Shown here: in pieces, positions 8,617 to 15,952 of the stretch
How positions within the stretch are numbered: the first letter of the stretch is position 1
How the letters are laid out: each line of letters starts with the position of its first letter
From: an uncultured Muribaculaceae bacterium
GTDB lineage: Bacteria > Bacteroidota > Bacteroidia > Bacteroidales > Muribaculaceae
DNA: 42,894 nt
Direction of reading: 5' to 3'
Assembly: GCA_910584185.1 (NCBI GenBank)
Contig: CAJTYC010000012.1
Location: 1 to 42,894 of the forward strand
The notes under the pieces: generated by a model
Told to the model about the DNA's origin: nothing
Seen by the model: only the letters and a program-made list of their open reading frames with translations
Database searches by the model: none
Translations under genes and position numbers: made by a program

Positions 8617-8651
8617 CCCTTCGCTCTTGTTTGAGAATTAAGTTTTACATG

Positions 8652-8690
8652 AAAAGGGAATCGAGCTTGCTCGATTCCCTTTTATAGTTT
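8652..8690 (+). terminator. Rho-independent terminator of the small unit
   Basis: Perfect 14-bp stem AAAAGGGAATCGAG / CTCGATTCCCTTTT with loop CTTG, followed by a T-rich tail. It ends the short unit that starts near 8500. Confidence 0.9.
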
Positions 8691-8780
8691 TTGCTTTTTA
8701 TATTCGCGCTTTGCGCTTACACTCCTTCAAAACCGCTATGCAGCTTTAGGCTCTTCTCTGCTTTGGGTCTTCTTGGCTTT

Positions 8781-8812
8781 GGGCTCTTCGAGCCTTCACA
8801 GAACAAAAGCTG
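8781..8812 (+). repeat. TTC-loop hairpin repeat, copy 4
   Basis: GGGCTC-TTC-GAGCCT hairpin followed by TCACAGAACAAAAGCTG. It differs from copy 1 in the stem but keeps the pairing and the TCACA tail. It lies just after the end of the minus-strand acyltransferase gene. Confidence 0.7.
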
Positions 8813-8852
8813 ACGGTTTTTGCTTGCTTCGGTTTTGCTTGGTGTTTTGGTT

Positions 8853-9773
8853 TTATTGGAACATGTGGCGGCTTTTTTTCTCGTCGAAGATGTCGTCGAT
8901 TGTCAGGAATATTCCTGATTCTTCTACGTTGCCGAATTCGGGGTTTATTGCAGTTCCGAACATCCGCATAGTTGGGGAGAGAGACATGTAGGCGTTGACG
9001 AGTGGGGGTATTTTCAGGCCTTTGCTGCGGATGAAGCGGTTTAGTATGCGATAGTCTTCTGCGTAGTCATTGCCGTTGAACCGGGATTGTATCTGTGGGG
9101 AGAGGGCTGTGGTGTTGAGGGGTATAATGGGAGTCACGAGGTTGTCGTGGTCGGGGAAGTGTTTGTGTATGAATCCGAGCAGCATGTCGCGGCATTCGGG
9201 GGCGTAGGTGGGATACATCGTGACCTTGCCGAAGAGGTATTTGATGTCGGGGTTTTTGACCACTATCGCTCCGAGGCCGTCCCAGAGGTTGTCGAGGGCG
9301 TAGATTGATGCGGGGATTGTTTTCTGGGTGTTCTGGTAGTTGACTACTACGAAGGATCGGCCGAGTTCGAGGGTGTTTGGGAGGAATTCGTTGAGGAACC
9401 GTTCGGAGAATCGGAACATGTGAGATGTGGCGATGTGCGGTATGCCGTCGTTGATCCGGATGTCACGGCCTATTATGAAGCGGTAGCCACCGATTATTTC
9501 TTGTTGTTCGGGGTTCCATACGATCATCTGTCGGCAAGGGACCGGCTTCATTGTGTCGAACTCGTCGATGTCGCAGCTGAGTCCGGTGCCACCTCCGGCG
9601 TCGCGGAATGCTATTTCGCGCAGGCGGCCTATTTCGCGCATGGTGTTAGGCGCGTTGAAGGCGTCTACGACGTATATGAGGTTTCCGCCCTTGTTGGCGG
9701 GTCTCAGCAGGCGGTCGTCGGTCAGTTCGTTGATTATAAGCTCTCGCGGTACTTTAGGTATTATTTCCTCCAT
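8853..9773 (-). CDS. GNAT-fold N-acyltransferase (hemolysin/OlsB-like)
   Basis: A 306-residue protein of the acyltransferase group that includes ornithine-lipid OlsB and the Bacteroides glycine-lipid enzyme GlsB. Landmarks are GRLREIAFRDAGGGTG, DEFDTMKPVPCRQMIVW, EIIGGYRFIIG and LELGRSFVVVNYQ, which form the acyl-CoA or acyl-ACP side of the fold. It would attach a fatty acyl chain to an amino group of an amino acid at the cytoplasmic membrane. No second (O-)acyltransferase gene stands beside it, so the glycine-lipid role is a guess. It starts 45 bases after ychF and probably shares its transcript. Confidence 0.75.
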   Translation of the reverse strand: MEEIIPKVPRELIINELTDDRLLRPANKGGNLIYVVDAFNAPNTMREIGRLREIAFRDAGGGTGLSCDIDEFDTMKPVPCRQMIVWNPEQQEIIGGYRFIIGRDIRINDGIPHIATSHMFRFSERFLNEFLPNTLELGRSFVVVNYQNTQKTIPASIYALDNLWDGLGAIVVKNPDIKYLFGKVTMYPTYAPECRDMLLGFIHKHFPDHDNLVTPIIPLNTTALSPQIQSRFNGNDYAEDYRILNRFIRSKGLKIPPLVNAYMSLSPTMRMFGTAINPEFGNVEESGIFLTIDDIFDEKKSRHMFQ

Positions 9774-9818
9774 GTATGGGTGGTTGGAAGGCCCTTATAG
9801 GGGTCTTGGAATTAGACG

Positions 9819-10922
9819 TTATACGTTGAAGCGGAAGTGCATTATGTCGCCGTCGCATACGGTGTATTCTTTGCCTTCGACGCTCATTTTGCCGGCATCC
9901 TTGACGGCGGATTCTGAGCCGAGTGTCACGAAGTCGTCGTATTTGATTACTTCGGCCCGGATGAAGCCCTTTTCGAAGTCGGTGTGTATTATGCCGGCGG
10001 CTTGCGGGGCTTTTGTGCCTCTGAGGAAGGTCCATGCGCGGACTTCGTCGGCTCCGGCTGTGAAGTATGTCTGGAGGTCGAGCAGTGCGTATGCTGCGCG
10101 TATGAGGCGGTTCACGCCGCTCTCTTCGAGGCCCATTGATTCGAGGAATTCACGGCGTTCCTCGTAGGTGTCGAGTTCAGCGATTTCGCTTTCGGTCTTT
10201 GCCGCCACTATCAGTATTTGGGCGTTTTCGTTGGCTGTGGCATTGCGTACTGCTTCTACGTATTTATTGCCTGTGGTGGCGGAGTCGTCGTCTACGTTGC
10301 AGACGTACATCACGGGTTTGTTGGTCAGGAGGAACAGTTCGCGGGCGAATTTTTGTTCTTCCTTGCCTTCGATGCTGACGGTGCGTGCGGGTAGTCCTTG
10401 CTCGAGTGCGTCTTTGTATGCCTGGAGCACGCTGAGTTGCATCTTGGCGGTCTTGTCGGCTCCGGCTTTGGCTGCTTTTTCGGTTTTGGCGAGGCGAGAG
10501 TCAATTGTCTCGAGGTCTTTGATCTGGAGTTCGTAGTTTATGATTTCCATGTCGCGGACGGGGTCTACGGAGCCGTCAACGTGAGTGATGTTGTCGTCGT
10601 CGAAGCAGCGGAGCACGTGGAGGATGGCGTCGGTTTCGCGGATGTTTGCGAGGAACTTGTTGCCGAGGCCCTCACCTTTTGATGCGCCCTTGACGAGTCC
10701 GGCTATGTCGACTATTTCTACTGTGGCGGGCACAATGCTCTTCGGGTTGCAGATTTCCACGAGGCGTGTCAGGCGGTCGTCGGGGACCGAGATGACGCCC
10801 ACGTTGGGTTCGATTGTGCAGAATGGGAAGTTGGCCGACTGGGCTTTCGCGTTGCTCAGGCAGTTGAAGAGGGTGGATTTTCCCACGTTAGGGAGTCCTA
10901 CTATGCCGCATTTTAGAGCCAT
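9819..10922 (-). CDS. ychF: Redox-regulated ATPase YchF (OBG-type)
   Basis: Ribosome-associated P-loop ATPase of 367 residues, the usual length. G1 is GLPNVGKSTLF (residues 8-18), G3 is DIAGLVKGASKGEGLGNKFL, and in the place of the GTPase NKxD motif it has CNVDDD, the change linked with ATP preference. A helical insertion lies in the middle and the C-terminal TGS domain ends with the typical EGKEYTVCDGDIMHFRFNV. It is preceded on the minus strand by a good Bacteroidetes promoter and is followed by the acyltransferase gene. Confidence 0.97.
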   Translation of the reverse strand: MALKCGIVGLPNVGKSTLFNCLSNAKAQSANFPFCTIEPNVGVISVPDDRLTRLVEICNPKSIVPATVEIVDIAGLVKGASKGEGLGNKFLANIRETDAILHVLRCFDDDNITHVDGSVDPVRDMEIINYELQIKDLETIDSRLAKTEKAAKAGADKTAKMQLSVLQAYKDALEQGLPARTVSIEGKEEQKFARELFLLTNKPVMYVCNVDDDSATTGNKYVEAVRNATANENAQILIVAAKTESEIAELDTYEERREFLESMGLEESGVNRLIRAAYALLDLQTYFTAGADEVRAWTFLRGTKAPQAAGIIHTDFEKGFIRAEVIKYDDFVTLGSESAVKDAGKMSVEGKEYTVCDGDIMHFRFNV

Positions 10923-10995
10923 AATGTATATAGATTATGAATGGGCCGGGGCTGGGTATGCTCCGGTATTGTTTTTATGAAGTGATGATTGGTTG

Positions 10996-11027
10996 CAAAA
11001 TTACAAAATTTTGGTGATATAGGCAAA
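10996..11027 (-). promoter_or_regulatory. Promoter of ychF
   Basis: On the minus strand TTTG (11027-11024), 20 bases, then TAATTTTG (11003-10996), a full match to the Bacteroidetes -33/-7 pattern. Transcription would start near 10989, about 65 bases before the ychF ATG. Confidence 0.65.
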
Positions 11028-11051
11028 AAGGAGTTTTTTGGCTTTGGTTTT

Positions 11052-11079
11052 CGGGCTTCCGCCCTCACACGACACCACG
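11052..11079 (+). repeat. TTC-loop hairpin repeat, copy 5
   Basis: GGGCTTCCGCCC then TCACACGACACCACG, nearly the same as copies 1 and 2. It lies between the ychF promoter and the promoter of the membrane-protein gene. Confidence 0.7.
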
Positions 11080-11114
11080 CGGGGTGGGTTGATGCTGCTT
11101 GGGGGGTGATAAAT

Positions 11115-11145
11115 TTTGGTGGGTGGAAATAAATAATTAACTTTG
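11115..11145 (+). promoter_or_regulatory. Promoter of the membrane-protein gene
   Basis: TTTG (11115-11118), 19 bases, TAACTTTG (11138-11145): a full match to the Bacteroidetes pattern. The predicted start near 11152 leaves a leader of about 75 bases before ATG 11226. Confidence 0.7.
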
Positions 11146-11225
11146 CGGTTGGGAATTGTTGTCTTAAACATATATATGTGTGGGTGTATATGTCTGGGGG
11201 TTAATTATGGTTGGCTTAATTGGAT

Positions 11226-11873
11226 ATGAAGCTTAAAGAGATTTATAATCCTAAACGGGTTTATGACGGTTGGTTCGAGAGTTATTTCATACGGCCGTTT
11301 TTTCATCATTATGCGGACTTCCGTGGAGGGGAGTCTCTGCGGACTTGCGTGATGTCGCTGTTGGCGTGGGTTGTGGTCACGCTCGGCATCGTGGGTGTTT
11401 TGATGGGTCTGGTGGGTCTTTTGGGCCCGGAGGTCGGTTTTTGGGCTTTGGGCGTAGTTGGCACGTTGTGGGGCTTGGTGTCGTTGGTGCCGTTGGTTTC
11501 GTTGGCGGTGCGCGGCGCACGCGGAGGGGATGACGGGCTTAAGCCCCGGCTGCTTGGTGTCGACACGTTGCTTGGCGTGAGCTCGCTGTTGTTTTTTGTG
11601 TTCGGCTTGCTTATGATGGTCACTACGGTTAACTCCGGCAAGCTGGATCCTAATGCGGGGGTGACCGATGAGGAGGACACGAGCGTGATGGAGCTTGAGG
11701 AGGTGGTGGAAGAGCCGATCTTCACATATCAGGATGAGGTGAAGGTTGACACTACGGCTGCCACGGTCGATACGCTTGGCGACATGACTGAGCCTGACTT
11801 GGTGGCGCCTGAGGAGAGTTTCGACCCTACTTTGGCCGTGCCTGAAGAGGAGGTTGTGATCGACAGCTTATGA
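11226..11873 (+). CDS. Membrane protein with acidic C-terminal tail
   Basis: A 215-residue protein starting at ATG 11226 (MKLKEIYNPKRVYDG). An in-frame TTG two codons earlier is possible but less likely. Three hydrophobic segments are seen: about residues 43-65 (LLAWVVVTLGIVGVLMGLVG), 70-95 and 113-132. The C-terminal 80 residues are soluble, rich in Glu, Asp, Val and Thr (EELEE, EEPIF, PEESFD), and carry several VDT/EEP repeats. I do not recognise the family. The last codons are part of a 26-base-period duplication that includes the stop. It has its own promoter and no partner gene. Confidence 0.7.
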   Translation: MKLKEIYNPKRVYDGWFESYFIRPFFHHYADFRGGESLRTCVMSLLAWVVVTLGIVGVLMGLVGLLGPEVGFWALGVVGTLWGLVSLVPLVSLAVRGARGGDDGLKPRLLGVDTLLGVSSLLFFVFGLLMMVTTVNSGKLDPNAGVTDEEDTSVMELEEVVEEPIFTYQDEVKVDTTAATVDTLGDMTEPDLVAPEESFDPTLAVPEEEVVIDSL

Positions 11874-11897
11874 TAGAGGTTGTGATCGACAGCTTAT
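11850..11897. repeat. 22-bp direct repeat spanning the stop codon
   Basis: GAGGTTGTGATCGACAGCTT plus AT occurs at 11850-11871 and again at 11876-11897, separated by 4 bases. The first copy encodes the C-terminal EVVIDSL and the second lies just past the TGA, so it is a recent tandem duplication with no effect on the protein. Confidence 0.9.
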
Positions 11898-11940
11898 TAT
11901 TTATACCCACAAACTTAAACAAACTTAAATAGGAAGCAAC

Positions 11941-11977
11941 AAAAAAAGAGGGCTAATCTCAGCGATCGGCCCTCTTT
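11941..11977 (-). terminator. Rho-independent terminator of the minus-strand RNA
   Basis: Read on the minus strand, AAAGAGGGC pairs with GCCCTCTTT around a 15-base loop and is followed by a run of seven T, which is strong in this direction only. Confidence 0.85.
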
Positions 11978-12110
11978 CCAATTAAAATTAGGTTGAATCA
12001 AATCGACTTATTCCTGAAGAATAATTAGATCTTTTCAATTACACCGCAGCCGCCGTCCGGAGGTTGCGGTCCGCATTTTAATTAATTCAAGCAACAATTT
12101 ATCAATCTAA

Positions 12111-12203
12111 TCAGCTAAGTATATCGTGTCTTGGCTTGCTCGTGGGCATTTGGCCGGGGGAATGATGGCAAAATGCCGGCGGCAGGTTGGACACTTCACT
12201 CAC
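12111..12203 (-). CDS. Possible 30-codon leader or small ORF inside the RNA
   Basis: A frame that starts with GTG at 12203 and ends with TGA at 12113-12111 would give a 30-residue peptide containing NLPPAFCHHSPGQMP and ending RHDILS. It covers the strong C-loop hairpin. There is no ATG start and the base pairing may explain the composition, so coding is uncertain. Confidence 0.25.
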   Translation of the reverse strand: MSEVSNLPPAFCHHSPGQMPTSKPRHDILS

Positions 12204-12264
12204 AATTTCTATTGTAAACGCATTAATACATGATTGCGATTTTGTTAAAAATTGATTATGATTG

Positions 12265-12295
12265 CAAATGTATATAAAAAAATTTAGAATCCAAA
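12265..12295 (-). promoter_or_regulatory. Promoter of the orphan minus-strand RNA
   Basis: On the minus strand TTTG, 19 bases (GATTCTAAATTTTTTTATA), then TACATTTG, exactly the Bacteroidetes -33/-7 pattern. Transcription should start near 12258. Confidence 0.7.
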
Positions 12296-12410
12296 CTATT
12301 TGCTAAAATTTTTTATTTATTTTTTTGAATGAGTGCTTTGGTGGCTTGCTTGGCCGGGGGTTGGCGCTTGCCTGGGTTGGTGCTTTTTTGGATGGGTGCT
12401 TGCCGGGGAT

Positions 12411-12442
12411 GGTGCCTTCGGCACCTCACAGAACAAAAGCTG
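12411..12442 (+). repeat. TTC-loop hairpin repeat, copy 6
   Basis: GGTGCC-TTC-GGCACC hairpin, then TCACAGAACAAAAGCTG. The stem sequence differs from the other copies but stays fully paired, and the tail is the same as in copy 4. Confidence 0.7.
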
Positions 12443-12488
12443 CCGGGGGTTGGAGGGGTGGGGGCTTGGGAGGGCTTTGGGGTTGATT

Positions 12489-12520
12489 TTTGGTTGATTG
12501 GTAAAAAAGTTGTAAATTTG
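12489..12520 (+). promoter_or_regulatory. Promoter of gmd
   Basis: TTTG (12489-12492), 20 bases, TAAATTTG (12513-12520), a full match to the Bacteroidetes pattern. It gives a predicted start near 12527 and a leader of about 40 bases. Confidence 0.7.
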
Positions 12521-12566
12521 CATTTTATTAGTGTAGTAACATCGGATAATTATAGCTATAATCAAT

Positions 12567-13676
12567 ATGAAAGAGGTTTCTGAGCGACGTCGTGCGTTGA
12601 TAACCGGCGTGACCGGTCAGGACGGGAGTTACCTGTCGGAGTTCTTGCTTGAGAAGGGGTATGAGGTGCATGGTGTGATCCGCCGTTCGTCGGTGGACTA
12701 TCGTGAGCGTATCTCGCACTTGGAGGGTCATGAGCGTTTCCATCTTCATTATGCTGACTTGGGCGACTCCATGTCGATGCTACAGGTGGTGTCGAAGGTC
12801 CGTCCTGATGAGTTCTATAACCTTGCAGCGCAGAGCCATGTGCAGGTTTCGTTTGACTCGCCGGAGTTTACTGCCGATATCGATGCCACGGGTGTGTTGC
12901 GTTGTCTGGAGGCTATAAGGCTTTGCGGGCTTGCTGATACCTGCCGCTTCTATCAGGCCTCTACTTCGGAGCTTTACGGCAAGGTGGAGGAGGTGCCCCA
13001 GAACGAGAAGACGCCTTTTCACCCCTATTCGCCGTATGCTGTGGCGAAGCTCTATGGGTTCTGGATTGTGAAGGAATATCGTGAGGCTTATGGCATGTAT
13101 GCCTGCTCCGGTATACTCTTCAACCATGAGTCCGAGCGTCGCGGCGAGACCTTCGTGACCCGTAAGATCACGCTTGCGGCAGCGCGTATCGCGCAGGGCA
13201 AGCAGGATAAGCTCTACTTGGGCAACCTGTCGTCGCTCAGGGACTGGGGCTATGCCCGCGACTATGTGGAGTGCATGTGGCTTATACTCCAGCAGCAGCG
13301 GCCGGATGATTATGTTATCGCCACGGGCGAGCAGCATACCGTGCGGGAGTTTTGCGAGCTTGCGTTCAGGCGTGCCGGCATCGAGCTGCGCTGGGAGGGT
13401 AAGGATGAGAACGAGAAGGGTGTCGACGTCAAGACCGGCAAGGTGCTTGTGGAGGTTAGCCCGGACTTCTACCGTCCCACTGATGTGGTGAACCTGCTTG
13501 GCGACCCCACTAAGGCGCGTAATGAGCTTGGCTGGGATCCGGGCAAGAAGACGAGCTTCGAGGAGCTTGTTAACCTGATGGTAGACCATGATATGGAGAA
13601 AGTGGCTGTGGAGCGTGCCGGAGATCATATCCGCACTAACTTGGCTGAGTATCTTGAGAAGGGAATCGTAAAATAA
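12567..13676 (+). CDS. gmd: GDP-mannose 4,6-dehydratase
   Basis: Converts GDP-D-mannose to GDP-4-keto-6-deoxymannose, the first step to GDP-L-fucose and GDP-rhamnose. The 369-residue SDR protein has the NADP motif TGVTGQDGSYL (residues 14-24), RRSS (cofactor phosphate binding), NLAAQSHVQVSF, the catalytic set STSELYGKV with PYSPYAVAKLYGFW (YxxxK), and the late motif NHESERRGETFVTRKIT. GDP-fucose synthase (fcl), which often follows gmd, is not next to it here. It has its own promoter. Confidence 0.97.
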   Translation: MKEVSERRRALITGVTGQDGSYLSEFLLEKGYEVHGVIRRSSVDYRERISHLEGHERFHLHYADLGDSMSMLQVVSKVRPDEFYNLAAQSHVQVSFDSPEFTADIDATGVLRCLEAIRLCGLADTCRFYQASTSELYGKVEEVPQNEKTPFHPYSPYAVAKLYGFWIVKEYREAYGMYACSGILFNHESERRGETFVTRKITLAAARIAQGKQDKLYLGNLSSLRDWGYARDYVECMWLILQQQRPDDYVIATGEQHTVREFCELAFRRAGIELRWEGKDENEKGVDVKTGKVLVEVSPDFYRPTDVVNLLGDPTKARNELGWDPGKKTSFEELVNLMVDHDMEKVAVERAGDHIRTNLAEYLEKGIVK

Positions 13677-13867
13677 GTGTTAAGTTATAGTTATTAGTTA
13701 TTAAGTATTAGATAGTGGGTTTTGGGGCTTCGTTTTTGGGATTTTTTGGAGTTGAGTTTTTGTATGGACATTGATGTTACTTTGTAGCATTAAATATATA
13801 TACGTTGTTGTAACTGCTTGTGGGTATGTGTGTTGTACTTGCATGCAGGAATAGAAGGTACGTGCCT

Positions 13868-14590
13868 ATGCGATTGCTGGAGTATCTTAATGATAGTGTG
13901 GAGCCGGGGTTCAACTTGGCGATGGATGAGCTGCTTATGAGCCATGAGGCCTGTAAGCGGGATGCAGTGTTTGGGTTCTGGCAGAACCGGCCATGCGTGA
14001 TAGTGGGAGTTCACCAGTGCGCTGAGCGGGAGGTTAATTTGGATTATTGCCATTCGGAGGATATACCTGTGGTGAGGCGCTGCACGGGGGGAGGTGCTGT
14101 GTATCATGACTTCGGCAATCTTAACTTTTCGTTGTTTGTGCCGGCGGCGGGTCGGGGGTTGGAGACGGATTATCGTATTTGCTACGAGCTTTTTGCGCCG
14201 ATATTTGCCGAGATGGGGGTAGAGATAGAGCTCAGCCAGACTAATGACTTGCTGCTTGAGGGGAAGAAATTCAGCGGGATGGCGAGCAGAAAGACGCAGG
14301 ACGTGCACTTGTATCATGGCACGTTGCTGTATGACGTGGACACTCACCGGATGTCGCTTGCGCTTGGGAATCCTGAGGGTAAGTTTTTGCAGGCCCGGGG
14401 TGTCAAGTCGCGTCATGCAGAGGTAATCAACTTGCGGGGATGGTTGCCCGGGGTGGAGAGTATGGCTGACTTCCGGGCGGCGTTGGAGCGTGGGCTTCGT
14501 GAGCGGCATGATGTTGGGGAGCTTGAGCTTTCGGCTGAGTTTATTTCTGAGGTTGAGGAGTTGGCTGCTGAGAGTTATTGTGGGATTTAG
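13868..14590 (+). CDS. Lipoate-protein ligase A family protein
   Basis: Attaches lipoate (or octanoate) to lysine of E2 or GcvH proteins. ATG 13868 (MRLLEYLNDSVEPGFNLAMD) is chosen because the family starts this way and the upstream GTG at 13820 only adds a non-conserved 16-residue tail. The 240-residue protein carries the ligase motifs RRCTGGGAVYHDFGNLNFS, NDLLLEGKKFSGMASRK and YHGTLLYDVD, including the catalytic lysine in GKKFSG. It is short compared with E. coli LplA because it lacks most of the C-terminal accessory domain. It is not an obvious operon partner of gmd. Confidence 0.88.
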   Translation: MRLLEYLNDSVEPGFNLAMDELLMSHEACKRDAVFGFWQNRPCVIVGVHQCAEREVNLDYCHSEDIPVVRRCTGGGAVYHDFGNLNFSLFVPAAGRGLETDYRICYELFAPIFAEMGVEIELSQTNDLLLEGKKFSGMASRKTQDVHLYHGTLLYDVDTHRMSLALGNPEGKFLQARGVKSRHAEVINLRGWLPGVESMADFRAALERGLRERHDVGELELSAEFISEVEELAAESYCGI

Positions 14591-14653
14591 TTTTTTGCTG
14601 TAGGAGGGGGATGAGAGAATAGTTAGGGTGATAAAATAGATAAGTGCATATAG

Positions 14654-15952
14654 ATGGAACGCATCATAATAGAGAGAATAGGTCCGATAAATAGAGTGGA
14701 ACTTGCGCTCAGGCGTGTAAATGTATTTATAGGACCTCAGGGGAGCGGCAAGAGCACTGTGGCCAAGTTGGTTAGTTTCTGCCAATGGGTTGAGAAAGAC
14801 TGTGTGCGCAGGCAGAGTATTCATCACCTTGATGGACCATATGTGCATGAACAGCTTATCAGGTATCATAATATAGAAGGGTATCTTTCGGATAAGAGCT
14901 GTTTTGACTATGAAGGGGAAGCGTTGCATCTGCACTATGAGAAAGGAGAGATACGTGCAGAGAAAAAAGAAGGATTTTACAGCAAAGGAATTTCGAAGAA
15001 CGCATATATACCGGCAGAGCGTAACATTATATCGGTGCCCGGGATATTTTCGACCAAGATGCCGTTTAGCTATCTTACCGACTTCATAGATGACTGGCAG
15101 CGCGTACGCGACAAATACAGGAACGGGGAGAAAGTTGAGCTTCTTGACTTGCATCAGAGTTATCGTTATGATGTAGGACTTGGTAAGGATATGGTGGTTA
15201 GTGATGGCGGTGAGCGCGAGTTCGAGTTGTCGCAAGTGTCGAGCGGTTTGCAGTCGGTGGTGCCCCTGTGTGTCATGATAGACTATCTTACTGATTGGGT
15301 GTATTCGCATAATGAAGACAGGTCTTCTGAGGAACGAAGATTAATAAGAGAGGCGGCCTTGGTGCGGTTGCTTGCCAATCAAGAGGGAATTGAAGATGTA
15401 AGGGAGAAACTTGAACTTAATCCTAAGGGAAAGGAAGCCTTTATAAGATTGAGCAACGCCTATGAGCATTTGGCTGAGGAAGATATCAGCAATTTGAATA
15501 AGGAAGCTATAGAGGAGTTGAACAAGGTAAAGGAGAGGGAGGAGACGTTGACACGTCCCGGCATGTCAAATCTTGTGATAGAGGAGCCGGAGTTGAACTT
15601 ATTTCCTACTACACAGGTTTCCTTGGTATATTATTTATTGAAAAAGATAAACCATGGCCGAGATATGATGGTCATCACAACTCATAGCCCGTATATTTTA
15701 TATGCTTTGAACAATTGTATGCTTGCATGGCTTGCATCGCAGACAGATGCGGAGCTTGTAACACAGATTTCGGAGATACCCAAGGGTTCTCGTGTTAATC
15801 CTGGAAATGTAGCTGTTTGGGAGCTTCGTGAAGGTGAGATTTATGCGGATTCTGAGATACAGGATAATAGGGGTTTAATACGTGACAATTATTTTGACCG
15901 TGTGATGAAGGGGGTAATGGTTGAGTTTCGTAACTTGATGAACTTTGTGTGA
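14654..15952 (+). CDS. SMC/ABC-type AAA ATPase, candidate defence module subunit A
   Basis: A 432-residue ATPase of the AAA_15/AAA_21 kind. Walker A is FIGPQGSGKSTVAK (about residues 26-39). The signature-like stretch is LSQVSSGLQSVVPL (about 193-206), Walker B is NLVIEEPELNLFP (about 310-322), and the switch histidine lies in VITTHSPYILYAL (about 340-352). A coiled-coil-like charged region (KEAIEELNKVKEREE) precedes Walker B. There is no nuclease domain within it. Its stop TGA shares one base with the ATG of the next gene, so the two are translationally coupled. Such ATPase-plus-effector pairs are common in phage defence, but I do not know this exact pair. Confidence 0.8.
   Translation: MERIIIERIGPINRVELALRRVNVFIGPQGSGKSTVAKLVSFCQWVEKDCVRRQSIHHLDGPYVHEQLIRYHNIEGYLSDKSCFDYEGEALHLHYEKGEIRAEKKEGFYSKGISKNAYIPAERNIISVPGIFSTKMPFSYLTDFIDDWQRVRDKYRNGEKVELLDLHQSYRYDVGLGKDMVVSDGGEREFELSQVSSGLQSVVPLCVMIDYLTDWVYSHNEDRSSEERRLIREAALVRLLANQEGIEDVREKLELNPKGKEAFIRLSNAYEHLAEEDISNLNKEAIEELNKVKEREETLTRPGMSNLVIEEPELNLFPTTQVSLVYYLLKKINHGRDMMVITTHSPYILYALNNCMLAWLASQTDAELVTQISEIPKGSRVNPGNVAVWELREGEIYADSEIQDNRGLIRDNYFDRVMKGVMVEFRNLMNFV

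Larger units (their letters stand above)
11941..12258 (-). ncRNA. Candidate orphan small RNA, about 310 nt
   Basis: This unit has a full promoter at one end and a Rho-independent terminator at the other on the minus strand, with no normal gene between. The 5' part is AT-rich. A strong hairpin at about 12138-12170 pairs GGCATTTTGCC with GGCCAAATGCC (10 of 11 pairs) around a C-rich loop ATCATTCCCCC. A second hairpin at 12044-12069 pairs CCGCAACC with GGCTGCGG. The third hairpin is the terminator. The size and layout fit a structured RNA such as a Bacteroidales 6S-like RNA, but I could not match a known family. A 30-codon GTG frame (12203 to 12111) lies inside and is an alternative product. Confidence 0.6.

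Noticed and set aside
13868..14590. BirA-type biotin ligase instead of lipoate ligase
   Set aside because: The RRCTGGGAVYHDFGN and GKKFSG motifs are those of lipoate ligases, not the GRGRxGR motif of biotin ligases.
13790..15310. A 506-codon minus-strand open frame
   Set aside because: It runs opposite to the lipoate ligase and ATPase genes, crosses both, and its translation is low-complexity with no family feature; a shadow of the plus-strand genes.
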